From Ichthyophthirius multifiliis (lineage: Eukaryota > Ciliophora > Oligohymenophorea > Hymenostomatida), in assembly GCF_000220395.1 (NCBI RefSeq), contig NW_004086622.1, forward strand, positions 1 to 36,379: a stretch of 36,379 bases of DNA. The letters run 5' to 3'. This document shows positions 36,296 through 36,379 of the stretch, one piece after another. Both the position numbers and the translations under genes were made by a program. The notes below the pieces were generated by a model. The model ran no database searches. It had not been told where the DNA came from and saw only the letters and a list, made by a program, of their open reading frames with translations. Position 1 is the stretch's first letter. Every line of letters begins with the position of its first letter.

Positions 36296-36379
36296 TATAT
36301 ATATAATTTATATAATTGTATATATATGTATATATATTATTGTATATATTTATGTATATATATATATATATATATATAT
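36296..36379. repeat. TA-rich low-complexity sequence at the right edge
   Basis: Interrupted TA/TATG repeats continue to the last base of the window. They are probably part of an intron or intergenic spacer that goes on beyond it. Confidence 0.8.

Noticed and set aside
1-36379. Euplotes-type +1 programmed frameshifting as the cause of the frame gaps
   Set aside because: That mechanism skips one base at AAA-TAA/TAG. Here every site needs one base added (-1 direction), and TAA/TAG are sense codons in these genes.

Overview
The window is extremely AT-rich (well over 80% by eye) and reads as a protein-coding genome only if TAA and TAG are read as glutamine and TGA is the sole stop. Under the standard code almost nothing is open. 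With the ciliate code (NCBI table 6), conserved eukaryotic genes appear, interrupted by short GT-AG introns of about 40-200 bp. This is macronuclear-type DNA of an oligohymenophorean ciliate. The very low GC, Asn/Gln-rich proteins and scaffold gap fit Ichthyophthirius multifiliis best, but species identity is inferred. No tRNA, rRNA, CRISPR, insertion sequence or telomere repeat was seen. Layout, left to right: PP4-type protein phosphatase catalytic subunit (-, 1069-2249); a PX-C2-transmembrane protein (-, 4386-7769); an Asn/Gln-rich protein with a C2HC zinc finger (+, 8041-10260); an unrecognised protein (+, 10586-11950); a protein with two tandem cyclic-nucleotide-binding domains (+, 12696-15452); a long coiled-coil protein (-, 15847-18815); a second coiled-coil protein (+, 19457-21069); a TEDC1-like (tubulin epsilon/delta complex) protein (-, 21222-22678); a 468-base N gap; a tiny lysine-rich H1-like protein (+, 24851-25006); a HEAT/TOG-like helical-repeat protein (+, 26416-27372); a short unrecognised protein (-, 28806-29449); a TBC-domain Rab GAP (+, 30457-31590); an unrecognised Gln-rich protein (+, 32249-33282); IFT70/TTC30 (-, 33460-35950); and the last exon of a gene leaving the right edge (-, from 36158). 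Between genes lie AT deserts of 0.3-2.2 kb with TA microsatellites. Several products point to cilia and basal bodies (IFT70, the TEDC1-like protein, a TOG-like protein, two coiled-coil proteins). Others point to membrane traffic and signalling (PX-C2-TM, TBC GAP, cNMP-binding protein, PP4). No operon logic is expected and genes lie on both strands in mixed order. Most gene models close exactly by exon arithmetic (for example 890 aa for PX-C2-TM, 876 aa for the cNMP protein, 435 aa for the TEDC1-like protein, 308 aa for PP4). Four or five genes need exactly one extra base, always in the same direction and mostly at long A/T runs. That is either systematic homopolymer undercalling in the assembly or slippage at A runs, and is the most notable anomaly here.
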